Assembly (NCBI RefSeq): GCF_028389875.1 | Contig: NC_084671.1 | Coordinates: 3,121,501 to 3,185,500 of the forward strand | From: Rhea pennata | Lineage: Eukaryota > Chordata > Aves > Rheiformes > Rheidae | DNA length: 64,000 nucleotides | Direction of reading: 5' to 3' | Shown here: positions 37,406-49,342 of the stretch, piece by piece | How the letters are laid out: the number at the start of each line of letters is the position of its first letter | Position numbering within the stretch: position 1 is the first letter of the stretch | The notes under the pieces: model-generated | What the model was told of the DNA's origin: nothing | Seen by the model: the letters and a program-made list of their open reading frames with translations, nothing else | The model's database searches: none | Program-made: the position numbers and the translations under genes

Positions 37406-39362
37406 CAGGTAAAGTTTACTGTTGGTAAAGTCATGCCTTTTATTCCCATATGAGAAGAAATACTGGAAAGGGAAGTAAAAAAGTATTCATGCGATGTAGA
37501 GAAGTCTTCTTGGGATCTGAGTATTTTTTAACCTGTAGTAAAATTCCTGGTATATCATGTACTTCCTCAAGGGGAGTCATTAAGGAGTATGGAGTTGTAT
37601 GCATCCACTTAATTTGAGCCATCTTTCCTTTAACTGTTATTTAATAAAGCATTTTGTCTTTGTGATATTTAATGTGTATAGGCTACCAAACTTTTCTTGT
37701 CCAATTTGCAGCTTTGGAATGCAAAGAACTGATAGAAACCCTTTCTTTTGCTATCTAGAAGAATGGGTGAGGCCTTTTACTGTGCCTTGTCACCCTCTGT
37801 TTAATTATGTTGCTGCAATTCTATTTCTTTTGTATGCTAGGACACTTCATTCTGAGCTTGGCTTCATTTTTTTTTGTGTCAAATACTCCTTGATGTACAT
37901 TTTACCTGCAGACTGTCTTCCTATTCTTTTTTTTTTAGCATCTAAAAGACTTAAAGAATCATGGCATGTAATTCACACCTTGAAATAATGAGATATTTCT
38001 GATCTACTCCGTGATAATGAAGCAAAGATAGGAACTGTCAGAAAAAATAATTGAAACACTACCTTAGCTGACAATATGTCTATTCTTGACACTGCCACAA
38101 TTTACCTTTGTTTTCTCCCTTCCTTCCTCTTTGCTCAGTCAATGTATGCAAAGCAGCCTCTGATTTTCATACAGATCTGCTAGAGTTACCCCGTTCTCAT
38201 CTTGTAGATATTCCTGCTTTCACCTTTGTCCTGGTTATTAGCTTTTTTCTCCTGCCTGAGTGTGTGTCAGCAGTTGACTAAATATTCTAAACTGAGGATT
38301 CACATGCATCTTTTAAATTTCACACTTAAACCTTGATTAATGGCTCCTTATAATGGAGTGAGCATAACTTATATTAGGACACATGAAGCAATTTCAACAC
38401 CCTTTTTCCAGCTCAGAGGTTCTTAGTCCAATTTAAAGAAGGCCCCAGTTAGCCTGATAACAACTCCTGAACAGGTTACTTTGGGGCTCATTATATTGAA
38501 ATGCCGAAATCAGCAGTTTAGCAGCTATAAACTGTAGTGGTTTAGCAACCACTGAAAGCAGCCTCTGAAAAAAGGGTGGAGTAGACAACAATGATGACAG
38601 ATGTCTCAGAGTTAATTCTTACCTCCATATGTGAATCACAGCTATAAAGCTAGGGAGTTTCTAAATAAGTTGCCTAGAGATATTTTCATAACCTGCGCTC
38701 TTCAAATTCAGTGGCAAAATATTCTGAGGAACTGATCTATTGTGGACAAAATCAGTCATGCTTTGGACCAAGATACCTTCAGTTAGTTCATACCAAGTTT
38801 TCTGCATTTTTTGGAGGAAGGAGAGTAGAGGAGCCTGCTTTGTTTCCGTTCTAGCCACTGGAGCAGCTGGAGGAGCTCTGTGCTGTTACTGTGTGCTCAC
38901 ATCCAGCCTTTCCTGCCTTCTGAGGACCTAGGGGCATTACAGGTGTCTGACCTTCTTTGTCAGCTAACAAATGCTGCTATTACACTGAATTTTCTGTTTC
39001 GTGAGATTTAAGGTATTTTATTTTGCCAGAACATTTTGATCATTTCGGCTCCCTTGACTTCCTTGGCTGCAAGAAGTTTGAGGCAGGTCTGCACATAGCA
39101 TGAAGTTTGCTGTGGATGTAGTAGTTGATGACTTGTACCTTAAGAGAAGTCTGATTTTTCTACTGACTCCTCAGTTTTTTAGCTACTGGTCATGCTTGGG
39201 TTGGAGGGTAGAGTCCATACAAACTGAGTGAGGAACCATGTCTTGTGCAGAAGGCAGCTGGTGAGTATGAAAACAAACAAAACGATACCTAGTAATTTAG
39301 CTGACCAGTGACCGAGATTTATTTTTTAATTGTGATTTTTGCATTCCCTTCATCTGATGGAG
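37406..39362. other. Non-coding, intergenic
   Basis: No coding sequence is recognised. A 129-codon plus frame (37599-37988) is T-rich and hydrophobic by composition, with no domain. A good splice-donor match (G/GTGAGTAT) stands at 39261, about 100 bases before the immunoglobulin-like exon relic. Confidence 0.55.
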
Positions 39363-39584
39363 CATCCTGCTGTCTTTCTGGAAATAATGAGGCTGGCTAT
39401 TGCTGCTGTCAGCAAGGCTGCGGGACAGGCATGACGGGAGGAGCTGCTAACATCTGCTGTCTCTGTCTCCATTGCCACATGCTGTTTGCTGACCTCCAGC
39501 TGCAGGACACTGGTGACTACTACTGCAGAAAGGAGAGGAGCGACTGTATTTGTCATGGTTTTTCACTAAATCTTGCTGTTGTCA
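39363..39584 (+). pseudogene. Immunoglobulin V-type exon relic
   Basis: Within an open frame the translation contains LQLQDTGDYYC, the hallmark DxGxYYC of the V-domain F strand. A strand-G-like FSLNLAVV follows it, and an earlier GYCCCQQGC resembles the extra-cysteine pattern of CD300/pIgR-type V domains. The block is flanked by a polypyrimidine tract and AG (39361-39362) on the left and by GT (39585-39586) on the right, giving phase 1-1 borders as Ig exons have. At 74 residues it is shorter than a usual V exon (about 105-115), and no partner exons (signal peptide, stalk, membrane) were found nearby. It is either a decayed orphan exon or one exon of an unrecognised receptor gene. Confidence 0.4.
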
Positions 39585-42500
39585 GTATCCAGATGCACAC
39601 AGGGAGTCCAAATAAATAAATTGTTCTCCTATCTTGGCTAGGAAGCTATCTGGAGTTACTAAACAGAAAAAAACAAACAAACAAACAAAAAAACCCCCAG
39701 GTTCTATGCAAAAATACATTTGTAGTAGGATAAGAACATGGTGATTTGCTAATATAGCTGTGATTTGGTATTTTAAAAATAAACAAAATGACTTAGGGAC
39801 TCACACATACTATGAAAGAACAGCATTGCTTTTGATATGGTACTGGATGGTGATCATTTTGTGTGATTGTGAGGAAATTCTCACAAGCTTAGTGATTTTT
39901 AATTTGTATATTACTTTTTCTACTTTAATTTTCAAAAGCTCAGCTTGAAATACTGCCATTTGTCCATACATCCACCCAAGAGTGCACTAATTCACCTGAG
40001 AGGGTAGGCTGAATTTTTGCAAATATTTTCTAGTGCTGTACAAGATTAATTTGCAGTTCCTGTGGTTCTGTTGACTGTTACTACACCCTGCTGTACTTCT
40101 TGTATTTAAAGATCCACCTTTGTGGTGGCTCACACAGGTTTTTTTTTTCCCTGGCTTCTGCATAATTAGCAAAATTAAACTCTAGAAGTGGAGCATTGCC
40201 CTGGTAACAGAGAACTGAGGGGAGACCCAGATACAGTATGTTGTATTCACAATCCTGACTGATACTGTGTACATGCTGAACAGGGCTAATACTGTGCCTA
40301 TAACAAGAACAGGACAACATCTGCATTTTGAAGTAGTACAGGAGAGCTTCCTACCACTGAGATAAGAACAATTTCTGGACACATGCTATTTTTACCACCC
40401 CTTAACTCTGTAGACAAGCTTCCAAGAGGCATCTCTGTGGAGGTACATTGCTCACACATTGTAGTGTTTGTATGTTACTGATTGGTGATAGCCGTTTGCT
40501 CTTTTGGAGTTCATCTAAAACAGAACTTTTATAAAAATTATTATTTTAAGTATGTTAATGACATTTTTCTCTTGATAAAGGAGAAAAGGCACTAAGGTTT
40601 TTAATGATTTAACTGTATAAAAGGTTATCAGTGAAAAAGTAACGTAACTTTTTTTTTTTTACACTAACTCTGCATCCAAAGCAAGATTCTTAAATTATAG
40701 TTAAATAGCATCAATAATAAAATGTCAGAAAAATTTTGTACTTGGGCATGTTCAATATTTCAAAACTTTCCAGAAACACAAGCTTTCATTTTTCAGGGAA
40801 TTCCATGTAGATCAGATTGGACACACAAGTGATGATCTGTCTCTACAAGTGACTAGTTTGAACCCAGCTGCCCTCTGTTTATTCCCTGAAAACGTGAAGA
40901 GTACACAATAGTGATTTTCCCCTATCAGCCGCTTTGGACTGTTCTGCTTGATTTTCTAGGAAGATCAATGGAAGGAATGAGGATATCACTTTAACCACTA
41001 AATATATCTATTCCTCTTCTCTCAGGTAAACTGAAAGGCAGGAACCATTTGGAGGATATCTAGGAGTTATGAAAACGGACTGGGAATATTGCTCTGAAGT
41101 AAGTGAGATACCAGCTAAAGCAGCCTATAATTAGAGCCTTCTCTATCCCACTGACTAGCCTTTGAGCTATACTGTTGCTAATGTATTTGACATTCCACAT
41201 TTTAATTCATGCGGCAAAATGAGTACACCAAAATAATTCAGAAATAAGGCCGCTAGATATGTCAAGTCATTGTTAACTCTGCTGATCATTACTAATTTCC
41301 TGTATAAAACCACAGCTAAGGAAAAGGGCCCTGGGAACCCTTTTTCAATAATTTTTCTTTAGCAAAGTCTGGCTGGAAATGTTTCAGGAAGACCCTTCTG
41401 GAAGTGCATTGTCTGAACAGATGCACATGTAGTTGCCCTAAGTAATGGATTTGGGAGGTGATCCATGAAACTGGCCAGGAAACCTTTATGGCAGGATAAA
41501 TGCTGCCTTTGATTAAATGAAATTAAGAAAATGAATTTTAAACAAGGGAGGTATGGTGCTGGCCAGCTGAACTCAAACATTTTTCAGCACTTAATTTAAT
41601 GATAGGTTTGTACTTTCAGGGTGAATGCAGATGAAACTAGTTCATCTTCCTTTCTGCTTTTGTTTCATTTATTGCTGTTGGATTATTGATTTTATTTATT
41701 TTTACCATAATGCTTTTATTTGCTTTTTTGGTGTAAAAATGTCTAGCTGCTGTGCTCAGCCCAAACTACAATTATCAAAGGGTAATAATGGCAGAGGTAG
41801 CTGCAGTTAATGTGGGGTAATAAAGAAGCAGAAGAAAATGTGTCCTGCCAGGGTGCTTTTTTTTTAATAAAGAACCCAACATTATACTCTTTCCCATGGA
41901 GCATCAGCCCAGATACATTGCTCCTGTGCACACATACCGAACTGTGCACTAGTATTATTGGCAGCTCTTGGAAGGCATGCACCCTCCTCCTATGGCTTAC
42001 TGCTATTACAGGAAATGGTAATTTCACATTAAGATATAATGTAATGGAAACCTCTTTCTATCACATATGAAAGCTTCATCCAGCAGGGAAAAAGATTTTC
42101 GGAATCACAAGTTCCTAAGCTGTGGTACAGTCTCAGCCTGTTGAAAATTATGTCCTACAGTACCTTACCTTTGCTGTCTTTTAGTTAGGGAAAAAATGGT
42201 TCTGTTTACAGCTGTGTTCCAAAAATATGCTTTGGAAACCTCCTGCTGGAATCCATTAATTTTAAATATTAAATAAGGAGAAATATTTCAGCTTTGGTAG
42301 TGTAAGAGATGAAGGAACAAACAGAACTGGAAAAAATCTCAAAAGGCTTTTCAGCAAAGAGGTTATTTTCAGCTATCTCTTTCCATCCTCAACTACCTCT
42401 CACCCCAAAACTCCTTTAAAATTTACTAAACAAACTGAAGACAGCTCCATCCCCCAAAGTGTTTTCAGTTAACAAACGTGGCAGAAGGCAGTTAGAGGAG

Positions 42501-43513
42501 GATCTCCCAAGGAGAAACTGCTACTGCTTTCTTCCAAGTGCCTTCTGTGAAGCTGTAAAAAGTCAAAGGGAGGAACAAGGAAGAGAAGTGCTTTACTAGA
42601 ATCCTTACATGAGAGGTCAATGGAAATTCCCTCTTCCTGAACAATACCTGTGTTTGTAGATGATTATTCTGTTTGCTTTAAGTTAAACACAAATTGCAAC
42701 ATCACACTGGGGTGTGTGTTCCTTGAGATATGAGACCCAGCCATTGCACACATATAAGGAAGTGCTTTTCCTTGTAGTACTAGAAGCAGGTCAGTTCTGG
42801 TTGATGCTGTTGGGGACAAAAAAAGCTTTTTTAGAAATTATTTTTTTTTAATTGGAAACAATTGAGGCAGACATGTCATAGCATTTATACTATTTTATTA
42901 TCCAGTTAAAAAGTAGCTCCCAATATCCTATCCTCAAAAGACTGTATTTTCAGTTCAAGTACTCACTTGATAATCTTTTCATTTCTTTGTCTCTAAGATT
43001 TAGGTTGATACTTTTAATCTGTTTTATAGACCATTTTCATAGAAGTTTTCACAAGTACTTAATATTATTGTCTCCTCCAATGTCAGTTTAATACTGTAAG
43101 TGTGCTTACAAACCCAATTTTGCCTCTGAGAAAAGGAATGTCATACGTATACATTGATACATTTATCTCAAGTAGTTGCTGATTTTGATGACTTGTATAA
43201 TTAGGCCACTACACAGCAGTGTGTTACTTCATCAGGCCCTGTAAATAGGTTTGCAGAGGCTCTTCAACTTTAAGTTTGGGTCCCCATCCCAAAAGAATGG
43301 AGATCTCAGGCAGGAACACAGGTCCCAAATAAAGATCATGGCAATCCAGATGTGGATCTACTTGAGCAGTTGTGGAACCTTGCCCCATAATGTTAGCAAA
43401 AAAAATCTGTTTCTGTGATATTGACCTGGACCACACACATCCAGAGTACTTGCAAAGTAAAAGCACAAACAGCCAAGTCATTCACTAAAGTATTGCTTCC
43501 TGAAGAAGTGGTC
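39585..43513. other. Non-coding, intergenic
   Basis: No gene recognised. A short AAAC simple repeat lies at 39665-39700 and small homopolymer runs occur (T12 near 40650). The right end borders the inferred SPTSSB 3' end. Confidence 0.55.
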
Positions 43514-43519
43514 TTTATT
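43514..43519 (-). promoter_or_regulatory. SPTSSB: Candidate distal poly(A) signal of SPTSSB
   Basis: AATAAA on the minus strand lies about 1.3 kb after the SPTSSB stop. Nearer alternatives on the same strand are at 44657-44662 and 44205-44210. The choice is uncertain. Confidence 0.3.
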
Positions 43520-43649
43520 TTGTTTCTGAAAAAACTGCATACACATGTTCAGATCTGTTCAGCCTTCAAAACATGTCTTAGTTTCTGACAAAGTTCAGAA
43601 CACATCATTCTTTTAAGCATGCAGGACCCCACTGCAGCTTAATAAGTTG

Positions 43650-43671
43650 TTTTTTTTTTTTTTTTTTTTTT
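43650..43671. repeat. T22 homopolymer
   Basis: Twenty-two T bases in a row lie in the likely 3' UTR region of SPTSSB (an A run in the transcript). Confidence 0.9.
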
Positions 43672-44849
43672 AATCCTTTATCCATGCAAACATTATTTGA
43701 AAGCTATTTACATTTTATAACTCTCACTTCTAACAACATTAGCATCAGCTGTTAGATACATGCACTGCATAGTTACAGCAATTTGGCATTGGCATTTGCT
43801 TTAGATGTAAAGTGAAAAACGAACAAAACAAACCTTACATTGTTGAAGAAACTTCCCACAGGCAATTACAGTAAGTTGCATTTCTTCTTTGTAAAGGAGA
43901 TCTCTGTATCAAAGTTTCATTTAAATGCTTCAGACCTCCCTGTAGTTATTAAAATATTATTTCCACTCTATATACTGCATCATCTTCCTCTGTGCAAACA
44001 TACACTTTGCTTGCTTCAGTGGAGAGGAACTAAAAGAAAAAAATGTCTCAGTTTGTATCAAAGAAGGGAGGAGTGCACTGAAACACTCGCTTCTGTTTCT
44101 CTTCCTGTTTTCAGTAAATTTTTACTACAGCAATTAGGACATCTAAACTCAGTAGCAGCAACTTAGATGCTGCTGGATTCAGGTTCATACCTCATATTAC
44201 TTTCTTTATTCTTCCATCCATTAAAAAACCCAGAAGTCAATTACCAGACAGACAGTTTTCAATCATGCTCTATTTCACTTATGCTCCTCTAGTCTGTCAA
44301 AAAAAGAAAGGCAGGTTTTGCCACTGCAGTCTGTTGGCAGGAGTTTTGTATAATAAGCAAAATATCCCTCCTCACAATCATTGTAAACAGTCTTTGCTAT
44401 TTGATATATGCCAATATGATTAAATTAGTGAAGAAAATATGCAAAACTACACTTTAAAAAGCACACGGTTCTAGAATACCTGCCTTCCATTATGATAAAA
44501 AATAGGTTTTGAATGTGTTACAGTAAAAGACATCTCTTAATTCAAGGCATTCATCATACATAATATTTTTCTTACAGTGAGCAAGTTGAATATTAGATAA
44601 GTGTTTTCTTCTGGATGATGTGTTTCATTATCACACAGCAAAAGCTGGCTTGTGCTTTATTTAACTGGGACTGTGTAGCCAATAGTCAGCCTTACTCTGG
44701 TTTTCAGCTGTGGTAATTAAGCAAGCCATGTTTTGTAAGAGAAAACAGTATTTTCATAACTGCAAAACTGCTTCAGAACTCAAATGCACAGAACTGAAGA
44801 CATTTCATTTCACAAGTTGCAAGAGCTGCTAATTACTACGGAGGCAAGT

Positions 44850-45092
44850 TCAGTTCATGATGGAAACAGTACTTTCAGGCTGGCCTCCAAATATCTGGGA
44901 GAAGAACTCAAAAGCCAGGCGGACATGGATAGGGATGAAGACGTAAGCAGTGTACACCACCATAGCAAAAACAGTGACAGTGATGGTGTGGAACATGGAC
45001 TGCTCCCAAGGCTCCAGCACATAGCTGCAGGTGACCAGGAGGTACTGGAAGTACAGCCAATAGAAATAGTCCTTCACACGCTTAATATCCAT
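44850..45092 (-). CDS. SPTSSB: SPTSSB, serine palmitoyltransferase small subunit B
   Basis: The 80-codon frame (human about 76) is intact and strongly matches mammalian [16 protein letters not shown] start, LEPWEQSMF, then [13 protein letters not shown]. The protein is an ER membrane peptide with one membrane helix (about residues 36-56). It activates the SPTLC1/SPTLC2 serine palmitoyltransferase, the first step of sphingolipid synthesis, and broadens substrate use towards longer acyl-CoAs. Val25, the residue before LEPWE, and His56, the site of a mouse gain-of-function change, are both present. The C-terminus is four residues longer than in human. The ATG lies in a strong context (AAGATGG). 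A splice acceptor ends 31 bases upstream (exon from 45123), so the 5' UTR is split and the promoter is distant. It lies about 20.7 kb upstream of NMD3 on the same strand. Confidence 0.95.
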   Translation of the reverse strand: MDIKRVKDYFYWLYFQYLLVTCSYVLEPWEQSMFHTITVTVFAMVVYTAYVFIPIHVRLAFEFFSQIFGGQPESTVSIMN

Positions 45093-45123
45093 CTTCAGCT
45101 TTTATTGATTTTGAGAAGACAAC
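45093..45123 (-). other. SPTSSB: 5' UTR part of the SPTSSB coding exon with splice acceptor
   Basis: A pyrimidine-rich tract followed by TTACAG (minus strand) ends at 45124; the 31 untranslated bases then lead into the ATG. This matches the mammalian gene, where the coding region is in the last exon after non-coding exons. Confidence 0.7.
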
Positions 45124-46262
45124 CTGTAACAATAGAGAAGCCTGGATTACCACTGCTGTAGAAAGAAAGACCCAGAAGTAAAATCTGCTGTGGTGAATAT
45201 CAAGTTCACAAGTTCAATAGTACATGGTAATTGTTACATAAAAGAAAGTTCAATAAGAAATAAAGACTCAATGCTGTCACCAGCCTCCACCTTCCTAAAG
45301 GTAAACAGCCTTTAGCTCTGGAAACTGCTTCCTGCAGTAATAAAAGTTGTATTGGTTGGGCACTCTAAATTCCTACATTCTGATTATAAATGTTTTGTTA
45401 CTCATCCTGCAGTAGCCTATTAGCTTGTAAAGGCTCAGGGTTCACATGGAAGTCAGGGAGATATGCATTTAAAAGGGAAGGCTTTGGGCCAAGCTCTGTA
45501 GGTGAGGATGGCAGACTTGTATGCTCTGGATAAAAATAAGATTGAAGAACTGTTCTGTAAAAAAAAAAAACCCTGTTAGTTCTGATAATCATTCCTTAAA
45601 TCTCAACACTTATAGAATACTAAAAAAGGCAGTGTGTGAAGGGTTGGAGAGAAGTCATTTCAGATTGCATAACAAGTTTTTTTCAGCTCATTTCAAAGAA
45701 ATAGATACATTGCAAATTAAAGAGCATCTGATCAAAGTTACAAGTCTAGGAAAGAGTTTCCTCTCAGGTAATACCTTTATGCATTCATTGTTCCTATGGC
45801 TGAGCAAGTATTAACTAGCAAATGGGTTTTGCCTTCCACTATTTCTTGTTAAAACATTGAATTATTGAAGGCAGAGCAAATTAACTAGTGGGGGAACGAC
45901 CACAGTTTTGTTTTGGCAGTCAGGCAGCAGCTTTATTTTAGTTACTACTGCATACAATCTTTTGTCCAATGGGTGCACTTAACAGTGCACACACCTCGAG
46001 GAAGTGTTATTTCTCCATCTTTCTTCCTTTAGGTCACTAGTACAGCCAATTGTTAAAGTACAACATTCCTGTATTGTGTTCCAAACCAAAAGCATACTGT
46101 CAAACCTAGCTTCCCGAGAGGCTGAACAGCAGTGTCCCTCCCTGCCTTCGAGGAAGAAAACAAATGCAGTCTCATCCTAAGCACCACAGACCTTTTCTGA
46201 TTAAATCAGCACTCCAGTTGACTTTCCAACACTGCCGATAAGACACTACCTCTGATCTTGGG

Positions 46263-46281
46263 CCCCCCCCCCCCCCCCCCC
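46263..46281. repeat. C19 homopolymer
   Basis: Nineteen C bases in a row. The minus strand, which is the SPTSSB sense strand, is therefore G19 and can form G-quadruplexes. Confidence 0.9.
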
Positions 46282-46373
46282 GTGCTGGCTCCTCTCTCAG
46301 CGTTTCTCCTTCCTCCCTGCCATTTCCTATCCTGATCTTGTTGCATCTGTTCTCCAGGTATTCCAACTCTCAA

Positions 46374-46397
46374 CCCCCCCCCCCCCCACACACACAC
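46374..46397. repeat. C14 homopolymer followed by a CA repeat
   Basis: Fourteen C bases are followed by five AC units. It lies 93 bases to the right of the C19 tract. Confidence 0.85.
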
Positions 46398-49302
46398 TTT
46401 GGCTGGCAAGTGCAGAGAAACTGTAAACACTATGCACTAGAAAAAAAGTGAGAAGGATGTTTTATATTAGGAGATTTTTTTATACAGAAAATTTCTGTGC
46501 TTGACCCTTCACCTGCCCAGTTACTTTCCACCAGCCCTTTAACCTCAGCACCTTCCCTAATAGATCCTTTTTTTCACCTTCTCCCAGAGCATTGTGTTTC
46601 CTTCATTTCCCTCTTTCCTTTATTGTCTCCTAGGCTACATCTCCAGCCAAGGGACCTCCTACAATCTTTTTGGAGGGCAGGTCACTTCCATTTTAAGTCT
46701 AGCAATGGCTGTCTTTGCTACGAACAGCTTCACTTACAGAGGTACAGGCTGGAAAGAAAGGGTTGCCACTGGTTTCTGTCCTGGTATTAATGGAAGATGA
46801 TTCCTTTCAGATAAATTATTTTAAGGTAGAACTCAAGAGGTCATAAAGCCTTGAAAATATTGTGAGGCCTGCAGTAAGAATGGCATAGTTGGCAAACTGA
46901 GACTCACTGGGAGCCAGAAGTATCTCTATATAATCTTCTGTAAAAAGAGCAGCATTTTTCAATGAATAGGTTAAGCTCTTTGCTATATAACTGAAACTAA
47001 GCATCACAAGTCCTCTTATACTAAGCAGGATTACAGTGTTTACACTGGGGTTATACCTGTGCTAGTTAAGCACCTTTCTTGTGTGACTGTTAAGCCTGAC
47101 TGCTGTGCTGAGAAACTGCAAGGCTGGAGTACTTGTTCGCTCTCTGTGCATGTGAGGTTATCGAGGGGGTAGCAGAGCAGTTTCGAGGAGAGAGACTGCA
47201 TTTTAACAGATCTTTCTGCCCACAGCAGCACATATACTTTTATGTGTAAATACAGGGCTGAGAGGCCTTCATTGGTATAAGGAAGAGCCAAAGATACTGA
47301 AAGATTTCCCCAAGCTGAGTTTACTGATATTAGGCCAACCTACCAGGCTGCACACTTACCACTATCATTTGCTAGATATCCTTATTTCAGAGAGACATAA
47401 ATGAAGTATGAAGTAGAATAATTAACAAACCTTTTTGTTTATACCTCTCAGTGTTTTACAAAGACACCATTGCATTTTCTCTAGCCTGGGGACTGCATTT
47501 CAATTCAGCTTGGTCACAGCTTTCCTAGCAACGCTGGCCAAGTCCATAAACTTTCAAGCATTTTAGATCTTCCCATATTTACCACACAAGAGGATAAACT
47601 GATCCTCAGGCACTTAGATACAACTGTAATGAGATTCCTCGAATTGGCAGCTAGAATGCAAACCTTCTTAATAAAGAGACTGTGTGGTCTCCAAATGAAC
47701 AATAAAGGTTGAGATAAGTAAAGATAAACAGTCAAGTTAGTCTTTGTCCTCACTGCTAACACGCTTCCAGGCCATTTAATCTACCTAGAGACTTTCTTCT
47801 TTAGCAAGGCTGTCTTGGAAACAATGAACACACTGGGCATCTCAGGACAATGCAATTCTAGACATGTAATTAAAGGAAAACATAGATGGGAGGGAAAAAG
47901 AGCCACCTTAAACCAACTGATCAGTCGATGAGATGTAGGAATCCACTGTGGTACTGTGCTGCAGATACCTTTTCTTAAGGTACTCAATTTGCATTAATTG
48001 CAAATTTAAACATAATACTCCAAAGCTCTTTATGTCCAGAGGTTTCAGACGAACTTACCACATAGTCCAATTATGATGTAGCAATATTAAAGGGAAAGGC
48101 AGATAACTAGACAAATCTCAAGATAAAAAATCTGTATATCAAACAGGACCTGTCCTAGAGGCTTCCACTTACATTTAAGTGTTGCTGGTATTTACTGCAT
48201 TTTGCTGCATTAATGCTGCAATTAGTTGAATTTCAGTTGAAAGAATCCTGCATTATTAGCTCAATTTCCAATATTCCAGAACAGGAGGACATTATTTGTT
48301 GTTACATAATCTAACTTATAATTTGTCTACAAATTTGAAGTATTCAGCTGCATTGTGGAAATGCCTTCCCATGTAGAGGCCATGGAACTGTTACAGCCAG
48401 CTGTGAAGAAAGTAATTAGTACTCAGCTTCTAAAGCTGTTAGGCAATATTCAAATTATTTTCAGCAATTTCATCTCCAATGGAAAAGGCAAGAAGAGCAA
48501 CCTGTAAAGCAGCTTTTATTGTTTTACATGGCAACCTGATTTTCCTGATCGTTGACACATCTCCAATTAGAGCAGCTAAAGAGATAGTAATCAACCAAAG
48601 AAAAACCTCACACCCGAAGAGCTTTCTTTTAAGAGCATGCCTAATCTCAAAAAAACTCCATAAAACAAATGAAAAACACCCCAAAACTGTACTAAATAAT
48701 CTTAGTTCACAGTGTTAGAACTAATGTTTGGAACTGTAATACTAAGATGCCCATGGTACGTCCTTTACTATATCATTCCTGCTTTGAGCAATAGTTTTTT
48801 GGGGACTTCACTTGTTCGCATTGCCTGTGTGCAGCTCTGCTGGCTGAACTCCACGTGGCAAAATTCTTGAGGAAAGACAGCCTTGCAATGTAACTGGGAT
48901 AGACTGGTTTCCAAAGAACACTTGAGAAACATTATACTCCCACTAAGAGTTCAACTACACATACAGAGAAAAAGAGATTTCCAAAATTTACTTAAGTCTA
49001 GATAACTATCTGTAGTGGGCAAAAGCAAACCCTGGAGCTGTAGACAGCATTGGAATCATTAAGCAGATGATCCCTGATGCCTTTTTATGTAGAATACCTG
49101 CTAATGAGAATGGTAATATCTTTGTATATGCTTTGCAGTGCTAATCAAGGCAAGGAAGAAAAAACAACCCCCACATCCAGTCCCAAATATGTACATATGT
49201 AACTGACTGCAAATTGGTCATCTGCTGGATAACTGCTATGATAGCACAGGTACAAAACTTGATCAGTTTGCAGAACCCTAGGAGGCTGGATTCATAATGA
49301 AG

Positions 49303-49342
49303 CTTAAATAAAGCCCTGGGACCTTAAATAAAACCTGGGGAC
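49303..49342. repeat. Tandem duplication, two 20-bp units
   Basis: Units at 49303-49322 and 49323-49342 match at 17 of 20 positions; both contain CTTAAATAAA. The result is a doubled AATAAA on the plus strand in otherwise plain sequence. Confidence 0.8.

Noticed and set aside
44784-45161. 125-codon plus-strand frame
   Set aside because: It is the antisense shadow of SPTSSB, whose minus-strand translation matches a known family.
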